Positions 11,975-22,905 of a stretch of DNA of 64,000 bases are shown piece by piece. Below the pieces are notes generated by a model that saw only the letters and a program-made list of their open reading frames with translations, did no database searches and was not told the origin of the DNA. A program made the position numbers and the translations under genes. Source of the stretch: Scedosporium boydii (taxonomy: Eukaryota; Ascomycota; Sordariomycetes; Microascales; Microascaceae); NCBI GenBank assembly GCA_002221725.1, contig NJFT01000042.1, positions 124,001-188,000 on the forward strand. The letters are read 5' to 3'. Positions within the stretch are counted from its first letter, which is position 1, and every line of letters begins with the position of its first letter.

Positions 11975-14578
11975 GTCATTCGGTGAGTGGATGTTTGGAT
12001 TATAGCTCTGGAGGAACGGTTGGTCGTCAGCAGGCAGGCAGTGAGAAGACAGGTTCACTCCGGAATCTCGTTCAGTTTTCAGTGTGTTGGTGCAGGGTAA
12101 GAGAGCAGCTGAGGCAGGTTTGATTAATGGCAGGCAGTTGATATCTATCAGGAGGGGAATGAAGCTGAGGAATGAAGTTCACAAGGACAGTCTTGTTGAG
12201 AAATTATTCCCCGGAAAGGTGGTGGACTTGAGGTGGCGCGGTAATGGTGATGGTGACAGTGATCAGAGGTGCAGGGCGGGGGAGAGAAAATAATATGGGC
12301 CGTGGTTTTGAGAGAGGCAGGAAGGGGAAAGGGCTTACCATTGTGGATGACGAAGACCATCGAACTAGGCGATGAAGTTGGAATAGCAAGAGATGAGGTG
12401 GAGAGCGAGGGAGGGAAGGAGAAGCCCATCCATCAATCCACGGGGACTGCTATGGTGAAAGGGAAGGAGCAACAAAGACGAGTCGAGGCGAGGCGAAGGC
12501 TACAAGCACTTGATGTTGATGTATGAAGTAGTGTATTGTGGTTGAAGAGATCAAAGTCGAGTGGATTGATCAAAGTCGACGTCCCACCTTTTGCTTTACG
12601 TCGTACTTTTGGGCCTTCGGGGTTTTGCTGGAGCTACGATTTTGTACCTTGTACGTTTACTGGAAGGCGGGGGAGGTTTTACCTCTGGGAGTTCTGAGAA
12701 CATGAACCAGGCAGAGGCGCCAGAGGCAGCAGAAACAGCTCCAGCCAGGCGGCACCAGACACTATGTACAAGCACTGCAGGTATGACTTGGAGCCTCCTG
12801 GCCTATTATTTGGGTGACCAAGCAGTTTGGGAACGTGTGGCGAGACCTGGAGTGAGGTGAGGTACAATAACACAATGCGGTGCCCAACTGTGGTCTGCTT
12901 ATGAGAAGCGGCAAACTTGGAGGCACACTGAAAATCCCATGTGGTCAGTGGTACTTGACTATGTTCTTAGGCTCTCGAAGCCCCCACATGCTCGCCCACA
13001 CTTTAATGCAGCGAACTACCTGTGTACCTCTGCCTGAGATCAATTTCGTGTAACGTGCTCGATGGAAAAATCGATAGCCTCCGCAGAGACCGTCTTAGAG
13101 AAATGGTTTCTTCTGAAACGGAAGACCTAAAGAAAAATAAACCCTGAACTTCCATATGCCTATCTATACCTTCTTCTACCCATCGACGTTAACCTGATGG
13201 ATGACTCTAGGCCTCAAGCACTCCGTAGACGTCACGTCTGGGATTCTTCAAAGAAGAAAAAAACAGGGTGAAAAATGACCAAACGAACCACTCGTCACCA
13301 GAGCCCCGGGAGCGCAGATTATAATGTAGCTCCGTACAACGTTCTCTGCAACCCCGTGGCGAATCAGACCAGTGTGCTGGTCCTCCCATCATCTGCTGTT
13401 CAGCAGCAGCCGAGACGCTGTAGCCCCTCTATTCGCCCAGCAAGGCAAGAGTATCAGTGCAAGCGCACGCTACAGCAAGATTGAGGCCCTCAAGGCGTGC
13501 AATTCGACGCTGCTGATGTTAGGGATATCAAAGTTGGGGCTGATTCCTCCAATACAAACATCAACTGTGTCATAAAAGTTCCCACAAACCTAGCCCTAGC
13601 AGCATCGATGGGACAGGAATGAGCCAACGGATGCATTTCGAATGAAGCATGTTAAAAGCTGTCGCTGGCACCAAACACACAAGACGCCTTGGCCGAGCCA
13701 CGGCATCGCTTGCTTTGAATTGTACTTTCTCTCGCGGTGTAACTTTGTACTTGTGATGACGTTCGGTTGGAGACAACATCCCACCTCTATTAATTGATAC
13801 ACTCGGATAAAGAATATCAAGATCCCCGAGTGACCATTTAAGCCCTATTATTACGACTGGTTGTTATACATCAATTGGCCAATTTCAACCCGATTTGATT
13901 CCGCGCCCTCAAGCGAGGTGACCCGATGCAAGGAACGGTCAGCACAACAGGAGAACACGACCACCTGCTCAATGTAGCCACGGCTTATTATCGATGGAAG
14001 CAGAGGCGAGAGGCTTGAGATCTCACCGGCTCTTTAGCATCAGCATCGATGGATGCTAGTTTTGTCCCATGTTGACTGGAAGCCTTAGCACTTCGTAGAC
14101 CTGGCTAGCAACGGGTCAAGATCAAACATCAATCTGCGCTATCGCTTGTGTCAAAGTGCACTAAAGGATCTTGACGATCTCAGTTCGTCAGTACTTCATC
14201 CTGTACTTCATACAATAGGGTAATAGTGGCTAGATAAATAATCACAATGCAGAAGTTGGCCCTGCAACTTGTGCTGGTTTCGACTGCATTGAGCTAAGTG
14301 GGTTGATGACTCAACCCCACATTTAGCACGGAAAGAGCACCACCAGCATCTCACGCCCCGTTGCCATTCCGATCTGCTCCACTACTCTATACTTGCAATA
14401 GTTCAGATGCATCCTATCCTCGGGATTCCAAGGTGATTCACCCAGTCACACCTCCCGCCCCAGCGAACTCATTAAATACTACGACCTAGGGAGACCTCTC
14501 AAACAACTCCTCTGCTTCCTCCCAGCTCCCAACGAACACGCCCTCTCCTCGAAGCTGCAACTGCATGGTACAAGCGTA
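11975..14578. other. divergent intergenic region of ubp15 and the mitochondrial kinase gene
   Basis: About 2.6 kb between two divergently transcribed genes. The left part may hold a 5' coding exon of the deubiquitinase (ATGGTCTTCGTC on the minus strand from 12360, donor GTAAGC at 12338). The rest has only short random frames. No other gene was recognised. Confidence 0.5.
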
Positions 14579-14579
14579 A
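14565..14579 (+). promoter_or_regulatory. four-codon uORF whose stop overlaps the main start (TAATG)
   Basis: ATG GTA CAA GCG TAA runs from 14565 to 14579, and the last A of its stop is the A of the kinase ATG (14579-14581). The TAATG arrangement is known elsewhere to allow termination-reinitiation. It would matter only if the transcript starts upstream of 14565, which the sequence does not show. Confidence 0.45.
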
Positions 14580-16268
14580 TGCCTCCCGTCGCGGTCCGAC
14601 GAGCTTCCACAGCTCGTCGCATAACTTTCTCCGCCGCTTTCGCCGCCTCGCCAGCCCCATCCCAGAGCATTCGACGCCCGCGATGTCGAGGCGACCGCTC
14701 CCATACCACGGCGGCATGGCGCCCTGTCTCTGTCCTTGACGAGTAAATGCCCATCCCCTTCTAAAACTCAGGACGGGGAAAAGCTTTTTCTTTTTCCTTC
14801 CCATTGGCGAGTGAGAACTGACCTTTGCTTGCTTCGTTTTCCCTGTAGATGGGTTGCCAAGGAGGCTCGACCTATCAGTCTTCGGCAATTGATGGTCTTC
14901 GGCCGCTCACTGACCGAGTCTCGTTTGATCAATTCGGCCAACTATGTCCGGACAGAGCTTCCCACGAGGTTCGTATCATGTGAAGGTGGATGAGGAGGGG
15001 TCCGTTTCTTTCCGGCAGATGGGCTAACAGGTGCCCCCCTCTCTTCGTCTAGAATTGCGCACCGAATTCGGGATATGCAACACCTACCCTACGCCGTTGT
15101 CAAGAACCCTCACATCAGCGATGTCTATAACCTTTACTATAATGCCTTCGATTCTTTCCGAAAGATCAAAGAGATAAATACCCTAGAAGAAAATGACGAG
15201 TTCTGCAAGACCATCAGCAAGAACCTCCAGGCCCACCTGACCGTCATACCCAAGCTTGCCATGGGGATAATAGAATGTAGCGACCTTATGGATGCGCAGT
15301 CCCTCGATAAGTTTATGAACACTATTCTAAGATCTGTACGCAATACTATTTCCCCCCCCTTTCCTAACCACCCCGTCGCCTTCCCTTCTAACACGTGCCC
15401 CCCCTCGTGTGTATAGAGGATATCCCGCCGAGTCATCGCAGAGCAACACCTGGCTCTCACAGAAACCTACAACTCCCCCTGGTTCTCCCCCGGAGCCAAA
15501 CTCTCCGAGGCCGACTTCATCGGCGAAGTCTTCATCAAATGCGTCGCTAAGGACGTCATTGACCGCTGCGGCCTCGCCGTCCAAGCCCTCGCCCGAGCCA
15601 CCTACGGCCCGGAGGTACAAATCCCCGAGATCAAAGTCGAAGGCCACCTCAACGCCAGCTTCCCCTACATCCTCAGCCACCTCGAGTACATCGTCGGCGA
15701 GCTCCTCCGCAACTCCGTTCAAGCCGTCATCGAGCGCCAAATCCGCGAACGCGAACGCCAACAAAAGGACAACCCAGACCAAAGCCACCCTGCGGCACCA
15801 CCTCCCATCGAGGTGACTATTTGCGAGTCCCCTCAGCTCATTATCATTCGCATATCCGACCAGGGCGGCGGCGTACCCCGCGACGTCCTCCCCCACCTCT
15901 GGTCCTTCAGCAAAGGGCCCCGCGGCCAGAAGCTGCTCGAGAACCTCGGCAAGGTCCCCAAGATGGCTGCCACGATGCAGGAGCTCCACATCCATGACGA
16001 GATCGCGCGGGCCGACCTACGCACGCCGAGCAGCTACGAGTCGGCGCCCATCACGTCGTCGTCCTCCCTGTCTTCCCTGTCGAACAGGCCGCCGAATCTC
16101 CAGCTCGGCATGGGTTTGCCCCTGAGTAGGGTCTACGCCGAGTACTGGGCCGGCAGCCTCGAGCTGCATAGTCTCGAGGGTTACGGCGTCGATACGTTCC
16201 TGCAGATTTCGAGGCTGGGGAACAAGAATGAGCAGTTGACTACTAGGGCTACTATTGACGCTGTTTGA
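14579..16268 (+). CDS. mitochondrial PDK/BCKDK-family protein kinase
   Basis: Four exons (14579-14742, 14849-14968, 15053-15335, 15417-16268) give 472 residues. The first 50 are Arg/Ser/Ala-rich without acidic residues until late (MPPVAVRRASTARRITFSAA), a mitochondrial targeting peptide. The family N-terminal helical domain follows (SLRQLMVFGRSL, ELPTRIAHRIRDMQHLPY). The C-terminal GHKL ATPase domain has the N box (ELLRNSVQAVIE), G1 box (DQGGGVP), the SFSKGP lid segment and G2 box (GMGLPLSRVYAEYWAG). Such kinases phosphorylate serine on the E1 alpha subunit of pyruvate or branched-chain 2-oxoacid dehydrogenase in the matrix and switch it off. I cannot tell which complex is the substrate. An insert of about 45 residues between the lid and G2 box is rich in Ser. 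Confidence 0.88.
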
Positions 16269-17336
16269 GAGTCTCGGCCTTTTGGAACTACGCCTTTCTA
16301 TTTTTTATCCTTTCCCTTTTCCCTTTCTTCTTCTCTGGTTATTGTCCTCCTCCTAGCTCCTTTTTATTTTCTCTAAGGGGTAAGAACCATTTGTCGGGGA
16401 TGAGATGGACTCATACTATGCATGGCGTATCTGGTGTTGGCGGGTCAGGGGGGGACTGGTTCGTGTCATTGTCTGGCTGGCTCCTCTTGGGAGCTTCATC
16501 TGAGATCTGAGATAGGAAAGGGACCGGCCGAATGCTTCGGGTACTTCCCACAAGAGCGATAAAGAGTATACAATAGAACAGTATCCTTTCAACTGCTTTC
16601 TCTTCACTCTCCTTATATCCATCTGGTAAGGGGCATTTTACTATCTAAGGGAGCAGGGACGTAACGTAGGGGCAAAAAGATCAAGACTCTCTCATTAACT
16701 GGTATCATGAAAGGGTGCCGATGAATTACAGAGTTAAACGTAACTACCTGGGGAGGCTTAAAAAAAAGAGACTCAAAGGGGGATTTTGGTAAAAGAAAAA
16801 GGACAAAAAACGTAAACAGGCACTATAGAGAATAAATGGAGGAAAGCAGGGTTGGCAAGATAGAGAGAACGATGAAGAAACAAGGGTCCCGTCTCCATTT
16901 CCTCTATCCAAACCGCTCCCCCATTCCACCCTGCTGCATAAAAAAAATAAGGGTGCGTTTTGCTCAAACAGCAGCCCGTACCAGACCAAAGCATCCATAA
17001 GGTATTTCCGAATTCGCCGTCAATTTCCAGAGCAAAACATCAGCCAACTGCACTGTACACCTTTTACAGCGATAGGCCCCCTCTCGTGAGCATCTATTCC
17101 ATCCGAAGGAAGATAATTCGCCTTCTTCATATATTGGAGGAGACATGGTCAACCCCCGGGACAGAATTCAACTCAGATTAAGAAGAGGGATTGTGGACAC
17201 GCGGGTAGGAAGAGAGAGGGGCCAAAAAGAATAAGCGTATGAGAGAGAGAACCATTCGCCCAGGTATAACAGATAAGAAGCTGCAAACGGAAATTGACGA
17301 GCAGGGCGTAAAATTGAAAACAAGGGTATAAACACT
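16269..17336. other. convergent 3' intergenic region
   Basis: About 1.1 kb between the stop codons of the mitochondrial kinase gene (+) and cdc12 (-). It is T/C-rich after the first stop and A/G-rich before the second, as expected for facing 3' UTRs. Nothing else was recognised. Confidence 0.5.
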
Positions 17337-18767
17337 TTAGCGGCGACCGTGGCTGCGGACAGCGCTGCCCTGCATTTGCTCGAGCTCGAGCTCCAGCTGC
17401 TTAATCTGGGCGTGGGTCTGTTCGAGGTCCTTGTTAAGGCGGTCACGCTCGGCGATAAGCTTCTGCTCCCATTGTCGGAAACGCTGCTCCTCAATCTTGA
17501 CCTGCTCGGTGAACCGCTTCCGGAGCATCTCCTCCTCCTCCTTGAACTTGGGGTTGTCGAGCTTGCGGGGACGGGCTTCGCCGAACTTGCGCGTCTCCAT
17601 TTGCTGGGCGCGGTAGGCCTCGTAGTGGAGCTCTTCGGTGGTGTGGATCAGGTCGAGCATGTGCGTACGGATGAGGATGGAGCGGAGCTTCTTGAAGTCG
17701 CAGTGGTCCTCGTTCTCGACCTCGGCGACACCCCACGAGTACTGTCGGCCCTTGACGATGCGGCCGTCGCTGGTCTTGACGTCCTTCTCGGAACCGATAA
17801 CGGCGAAAGGCATGGCGGCCATGAGGCTTCGGGCGTGCTGGGCAGCAGCATCGTCATCCTCCTCGATGGGGGGCTGGTAAATCTTGATGCTCTGGGCCTC
17901 GATAACGGCACGGACCTGAAGATAACGGTTAGTATTGATCGAGGATGCAACGGGCGCAGGGGATGGAAAGGACGAACCCTCTGCTTGAACTTGGCAAGGT
18001 CAGCAGGGCTGAGGGTATCAGCCTTGGCGATGACGGGGATGAGGTTGACCCTGGAGCAGAGTCGCTTCATGACCTCGATGTCAAGAGGCTTGAGGGTATG
18101 GCCGGTAGGGCGAATGAAGTAGAGACAAGCGTGGACTCGGAGGTCGATCTTGTCCTGGCGGCGGGGTTGCTGCTCCTGCAACATGTACGACTCGTGCTGG
18201 TCATCGAGGAACTCGATGATGGGCATCCACGAATCACGGTTGTTGACATAGTCACCGAATCCAGGGGTGTCGATAACGGTGAGACGGACTGTGAAAAAGA
18301 AGGGTGGGTTAGATGACTGGTCGAAATCGAGGATGTGGTCTCCCGGGACGCGACAGGAAACAAAAGGGGGCTAGGGGGAATTGTCGAGCGTGCGAAGCTC
18401 AGGGACATGTGCATACCCTTAAAGAACTTCTCCTCCAACTCGGCCTTGGTGATCTCGATCTCGACGGTCTTGTCGACCTGCTTCTGGTGGCGGCGCTTGT
18501 GGTCCGCATAGTTCTTGATGGTGGTGGAGAAGAGGGTGTTGATGAAGGTGGTCTTGCCCAAGCCCGACTCGCCAGCAACCTACCCATTAAGAAACAGTCC
18601 AAGTTAGCATGAACTACAAAAAAGCAACACGAGATGGTGATATTGATCATGAGAGGTCATACCATAATAGTGAAGGCTGCACCTCGCTTCGCAACGATCT
18701 TGTGTCGCTGGTTAGGGAGGTTGGCAATGCCAATCGGTGAGGCACTCTCAGCAACGGACGGGGCCAT
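17337..18767 (-). CDS. cdc12: septin Cdc12 (AspC/Sep6 class)
   Basis: Four exons (18663-18767, 18417-18579, 17978-18288, 17337-17915) give 385 residues. The N-terminus IGIANLPNQRHKIV is the septin polybasic lead-in. The GTPase follows: P-loop GESGLGKT (about 38-45), G3 VIDTPGFGD, G4 AKAD. The septin unique element follows, including YSWGVAEVENEDHCDFKKLR. The C-terminal 80 residues form a heptad-rich coiled coil (FKEEEEMLRKRFTEQ, EEQRFRQWEQKLIAERDRL). FTIMVAGESGLGKTTFINTLF, KADTLSPADL and the EEQRFRQWEQ tail match yeast Cdc12 rather than Cdc3, Cdc10 or Cdc11. Septins polymerise into filaments and rings at septation sites and hyphal tips. The gene diverges from pwp2 across a 1-kb promoter. Confidence 0.95.
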
Positions 18768-19788
18768 TTTGAACAGCTGTTACTGGGGGGCACTTCTGGA
18801 GGATTAAGGGGGGATGCGGATGAAAAGAGTCGCGACAATTGGAACGAGGATCAAGAGACTCTGCGTCAGAGAAATGGAAATGTGCAGCTCGAAGCTGTGG
18901 GAAATGGCTGTTCAATGGACGGGAGGCGACCGTTGAATGGGGAGAGAGTTTACAAGTAACGAAGTCGAGATGGAGCAAGAGATCAATAGTACGAAGCGGA
19001 GCCTGTGCTTTCAGGGGAAACAGAAACACGGCGAAATTTCCTTTTGGCTGCAAAAAATCAATTGGACGAGGGGGTTGGAAGGTTCAATCAGTTTAATGTT
19101 AATGTTGGGTTGGGCCACCTCAGTTGTTCCCAAGCCAATTCAGGCCAATCCAGCCCCTGTCGTGTCTGGCCAGTTCGTTGATTTGATTGATGTCCCCCTC
19201 CACTAGTTTAAGTCGCTCAGTGCCTTTGTGCCTGGGGAGACCTGTCAGAGAATAATGGGACTTAGTAGGGGACGTATAGGGACATTGAATACAGGGGTCG
19301 GCAGTCAGATTGGCATGCATAATGGGTGTTGAGAGTGTACACCATTTGTATATGTGTACTTCGCATACCGGCCTGGCCTTGTTTGGTTGTCTGGTCGGAC
19401 TGTTTAGATTGAGCTACATACCACGGACGGACTTGCCCACAGCATCCCCATGGACTTGTAACATTGCATTGTCCCTCGCAATCCGAAGAACGTCAGGCCC
19501 TGTTTACCGAATATTACCCCATCGGCTCATATCGTCGTTTCAATGTTAATCCACACTGTGTATGAAGTACCTTTGACCAATACACGAACTGATCCATCAA
19601 TCTGCAGTGGGTGTACTTCGTAAACTACGCCACATTCATGCACCCCACCCTGTGGCTAGTGACAAGTCCCAACTGCTCTCTCTGCATTTGATGTAATCGA
19701 TAAGAAATTGAGAAAAAAAAAAAAGTTGCGAAACTCCACGACACATTGAAGAGCGAAGAGGGACAATTTGGAAAGCTTCTTCGTGAGG
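18768..19788. promoter_or_regulatory. bidirectional promoter region of cdc12 and pwp2
   Basis: About 1 kb separates the two divergent ATGs. It holds two CCAAT boxes 10 bp apart on the plus strand (19135-19139 and 19145-19149), a third at 19577-19581 and the palindromic motif TACTTCGTA at 19614-19622. CCAAT boxes are bound by the Hap/CBF complex in ascomycetes; use of these copies is inferred. Confidence 0.5.
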
Positions 19789-22637
19789 ATGAAGACTAAT
19801 TTTAAGGCATGTTATAAGTGTATCCCCTTGCATATTTCCTGTTCCATATTAACTGTCATTTTCTAGTTTTCCAACCTCTTGGGGACGGTTTACTGCCAGG
19901 GAAACTTGCTCTACAATCCCGAAGGAACCCACCTCTTCTCTCCAGTCGGCAACAGAGTCACCGTCTTCAACCTTGTCGAGTATGCGCATCTTTACTCCCT
20001 CCGGCCTTTTTTCTCTTCTAGTTGCAAGTAGGCCATTACAATTGGCGAATTACTGACTTCTTTTGCTTTTGCAGTAATAAATCCTACACATTTCCCTTTG
20101 CGCACCGAAAGAACATCGCCCGGATAGGCCTCAGCCCGCAAGGCAACCTCCTCCTCTCCGTCGACGAAGATGGCTACGCGATCCTAACCAACGTGCCCCG
20201 CCGCATCCCCATATACCACTTCTCCTTCAAATCGCCCATCACAGCCCTATCCTTCTCCCCCTGCGGCCGCTACTTCGTCGTCGGACTTCAGCGCAAGATC
20301 GAGGTCTGGCACGTGCCGTCGACGCCTGATGCCAACGCCGAGGGCCAGCTCGAGTTCGCGCCCTTTGTGAAACACCACACGCACACGCAGCACTTCGACG
20401 ACGTGAGGCACATCGAGTGGTCCAGCGACTCGAGGTTCTTCCTGTCTTCGTCCAAGGATCTGACGTCGAGGATATGGAGCGTGGAGGCGGAGGAGAACTT
20501 TACGCCGACGGTGTTGGCTGGGCATAAGCAGGCTGTCATTGGGACGTGGTTCTCGGAGGATCAGGAGACTATTTATACCGTTAGCAAGGACGGCGCCGTA
20601 TTTACTTGGAAATATGTCGGCCGGCCGAAGAACGAGGATGAGATGGAGGATAGCGACGACGACGACGAGATGGAGGCGCGGTGGAGGATAGTGGACCGCC
20701 ATTACTTCATGCAGGGCAGCGCGCACGTCCGGTGCGCGACATTCCACGCTGCCACGAACCTCCTCGTTGCGGGCTTCTCCAACGGCATCTTTGGGCTCTA
20801 CGAGATGCCGGATTTCAACATGATTCACACCCTCAGCATCTCCCAGAATAACATCGACTTTGTCACCATAAACCGGACGGGAGAATGGCTCGCGTTTGGC
20901 GCGTCGAGGTTAGGCCAGCTGCTCGTGTGGGAGTGGCAGTCCGAGTCATACATTCTCAAGCAGCAGGGCCACTTCGACTCCATGAACTCCCTAGTCTACT
21001 CGCCCGACGGCCAAAGGATCGTCACGGCGGCGGACGACGGCAAGATCAAAGTGTGGGACATCGACTCGGGATTCTGCATCGTCACGTTCACGGAACATTC
21101 GAGCGGCGTCACGGCATGCGAATTTGCCAAGAAGGGCAACGTCCTTTTCACGGCCAGTCTTGACGGCTCCGTGCGCGCGTGGGATCTTATCAGGTACCGG
21201 AATTTCCGAACATTTACGGCTCCTACTAGGTTATCCTTCTCGTGCATGGCCGTCGACCCGAGCGGCGAGGTTGTCGCTGCCGGGTCGCTAGATTCCTTCG
21301 ATATTCACATCTGGAGCGTGCAGACCGGCCAGCTGCTAGATAGGCTATCGGGGCATGAGGGCCCCGTGTCGTCGCTAGCCTTCGCGCCGGATGGTGACGT
21401 CCTAGTGAGTGGAAGCTGGGATCGCACGGCGCGTGTATGGTCCATCTTTAACAGGACCCAGACCAGCGAGCCGCTACAATTGCAGGCCGATGTCCTCGAC
21501 GTTACCGTTCGTCCGGACTCGCAGCAGCTCGCCGTATCTACGCTCGATGGCCAACTAACATTCTGGAACATCAAAGACGCCGAGCAGCAAGCCGGCCTCG
21601 ACGGGCGGAGAGACATATCTGGCGGTCGCAAAGTGACGGACCGCCGAACGGCAGCCAACACGGCATCGTCGAAGAGCTTCAACACCATCCGATACAGCAC
21701 GGATGGCAGCTGTCTCCTAGCAGGAGGGAACAGCAAGTACATATGTCTCTACTCGGTGAACTCCATGGTTCTCCTGAAGAAGTTCACCGTGAGCGTCAAC
21801 CTGTCCCTGTCGGGCACGCAGGAATTCCTCAACAGCAAGCTCCTCACCGAAGCCGGGCCCGCCGACCTCATCGACGACGAAGAAGCCTCCGACAGGGAAG
21901 CCCAGCTCGAGAAGAACGCCTTGCCGGGCTCGAAGCGGGGAGATCCCTCGGCGAGGAAAGTCACCCCCGACATCCGCGTTACGAGTGTCGGGTTCTCCCC
22001 CGCGGGCACGGCGTTCTGCGTCTCGTCGACGGAAGGTCTTCTGATCTACAGCCTCGACAACAATCTTCAATTCGACCCCTTCGACCTCAACATGGAAATC
22101 ACCCCGGCGTCGACGCTCTCTGTCCTCCGTAACGAGCGCGACTACCTCAAGGCGCTCGTCATGGCCTTCCGCCTCAACGAGGCCAGCCTCATCAAGCAGG
22201 TCTTCCTCTCGGTGCCGCACACCGAAATCCCCCTCGTCGTGCAGGACGTCCCCTCCGTCTACGTCTCGCGACTCCTCCGCTTCGTCGCTGCGCAGACCGA
22301 GTCTTCCCCGCACGTCGAGTTCTGCCTGCTCTGGATCAAGGCGCTCGTGGATAAGCACGGGGCTTGGTTGAGCGCGAATAGGGGCAAGGTCGATGTTGAG
22401 CTGCGTGTTGTGGCGAGGGCCGTGGCGAGGATGAGGGATGAGATTCGGAGGTTGGCGAATGATAATGTGTATATGGTGGATTACCTCCTTGGGCAGGGCG
22501 GTGCGGCGGTGAATGGGAAGGGTAGCAAGGCTTTGGAGTGGGGCTCGGAGGGTGCGGTGACGAATTTGGCGATTAGGGATGGGGAGAGCCAGAGTGAAGT
22601 TGGGTCGGATGGGGATGAATGGTTGGGATTGGAGTAG
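19789..22637 (+). CDS. pwp2: Pwp2/Utp1, WD40 subunit of the SSU processome
   Basis: Three exons (19789-19806, 19867-19979, 20075-22637) give 897 residues (yeast Pwp2 923). The first exon has only six codons, and its 60-nt intron begins with GC (AAG|GCATGT) and ends TTTTCTAG; joining it restores the conserved opening MKTNFKFSNLLGTVYCQGN. The second intron (19980-20074) is GT-AG. Two WD40 propellers occupy about residues 15-680 (SKDLTSRIWSVEAEE, GHEGPVSSLAFAPDG, SGSWDRTARVWS), with an acidic loop (EDSDDDDEMEAR). The Utp12-type C-terminal domain follows (about 690-840). Pwp2 is part of the UtpB complex that binds pre-rRNA with U3 snoRNP in the nucleolus for 18S rRNA processing. Confidence 0.95.
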
Positions 22638-22905
22638 ATAGGACTTTTGGGCGGGATGGGATACCTCCAAGGTTGGGACGCATTATTTTGGTATTTCGTT
22701 GGATTTACTAACTAGTATTACAATTTGGGGAGTTTTTGCCTTCATTAGAACTAAAAGCGGCATTCTGTTTCTCTCGTGGCCCTTCCTTTCTGCTTTATCC
22801 CGACACAACTTAGAAAGCTCACTTACAATCTACCGTTTCTCGAGCTTTGGAACATTCTATTTTCCTGAACGTCAGCGATCCGTCTTGTATGTTAAGTAGT
22901 CAATA

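Noticed and set aside
15327..15995. 222-codon frame on the minus strand
   Set aside because: Antisense shadow of the mitochondrial kinase; acidic Leu/Val-rich translation typical of a shadow frame.
17349..18122. 257-codon frame on the plus strand
   Set aside because: Antisense shadow of the septin cdc12.
21717..22670. 317-codon frame on the minus strand
   Set aside because: Antisense shadow of the Pwp2 C-terminal region.
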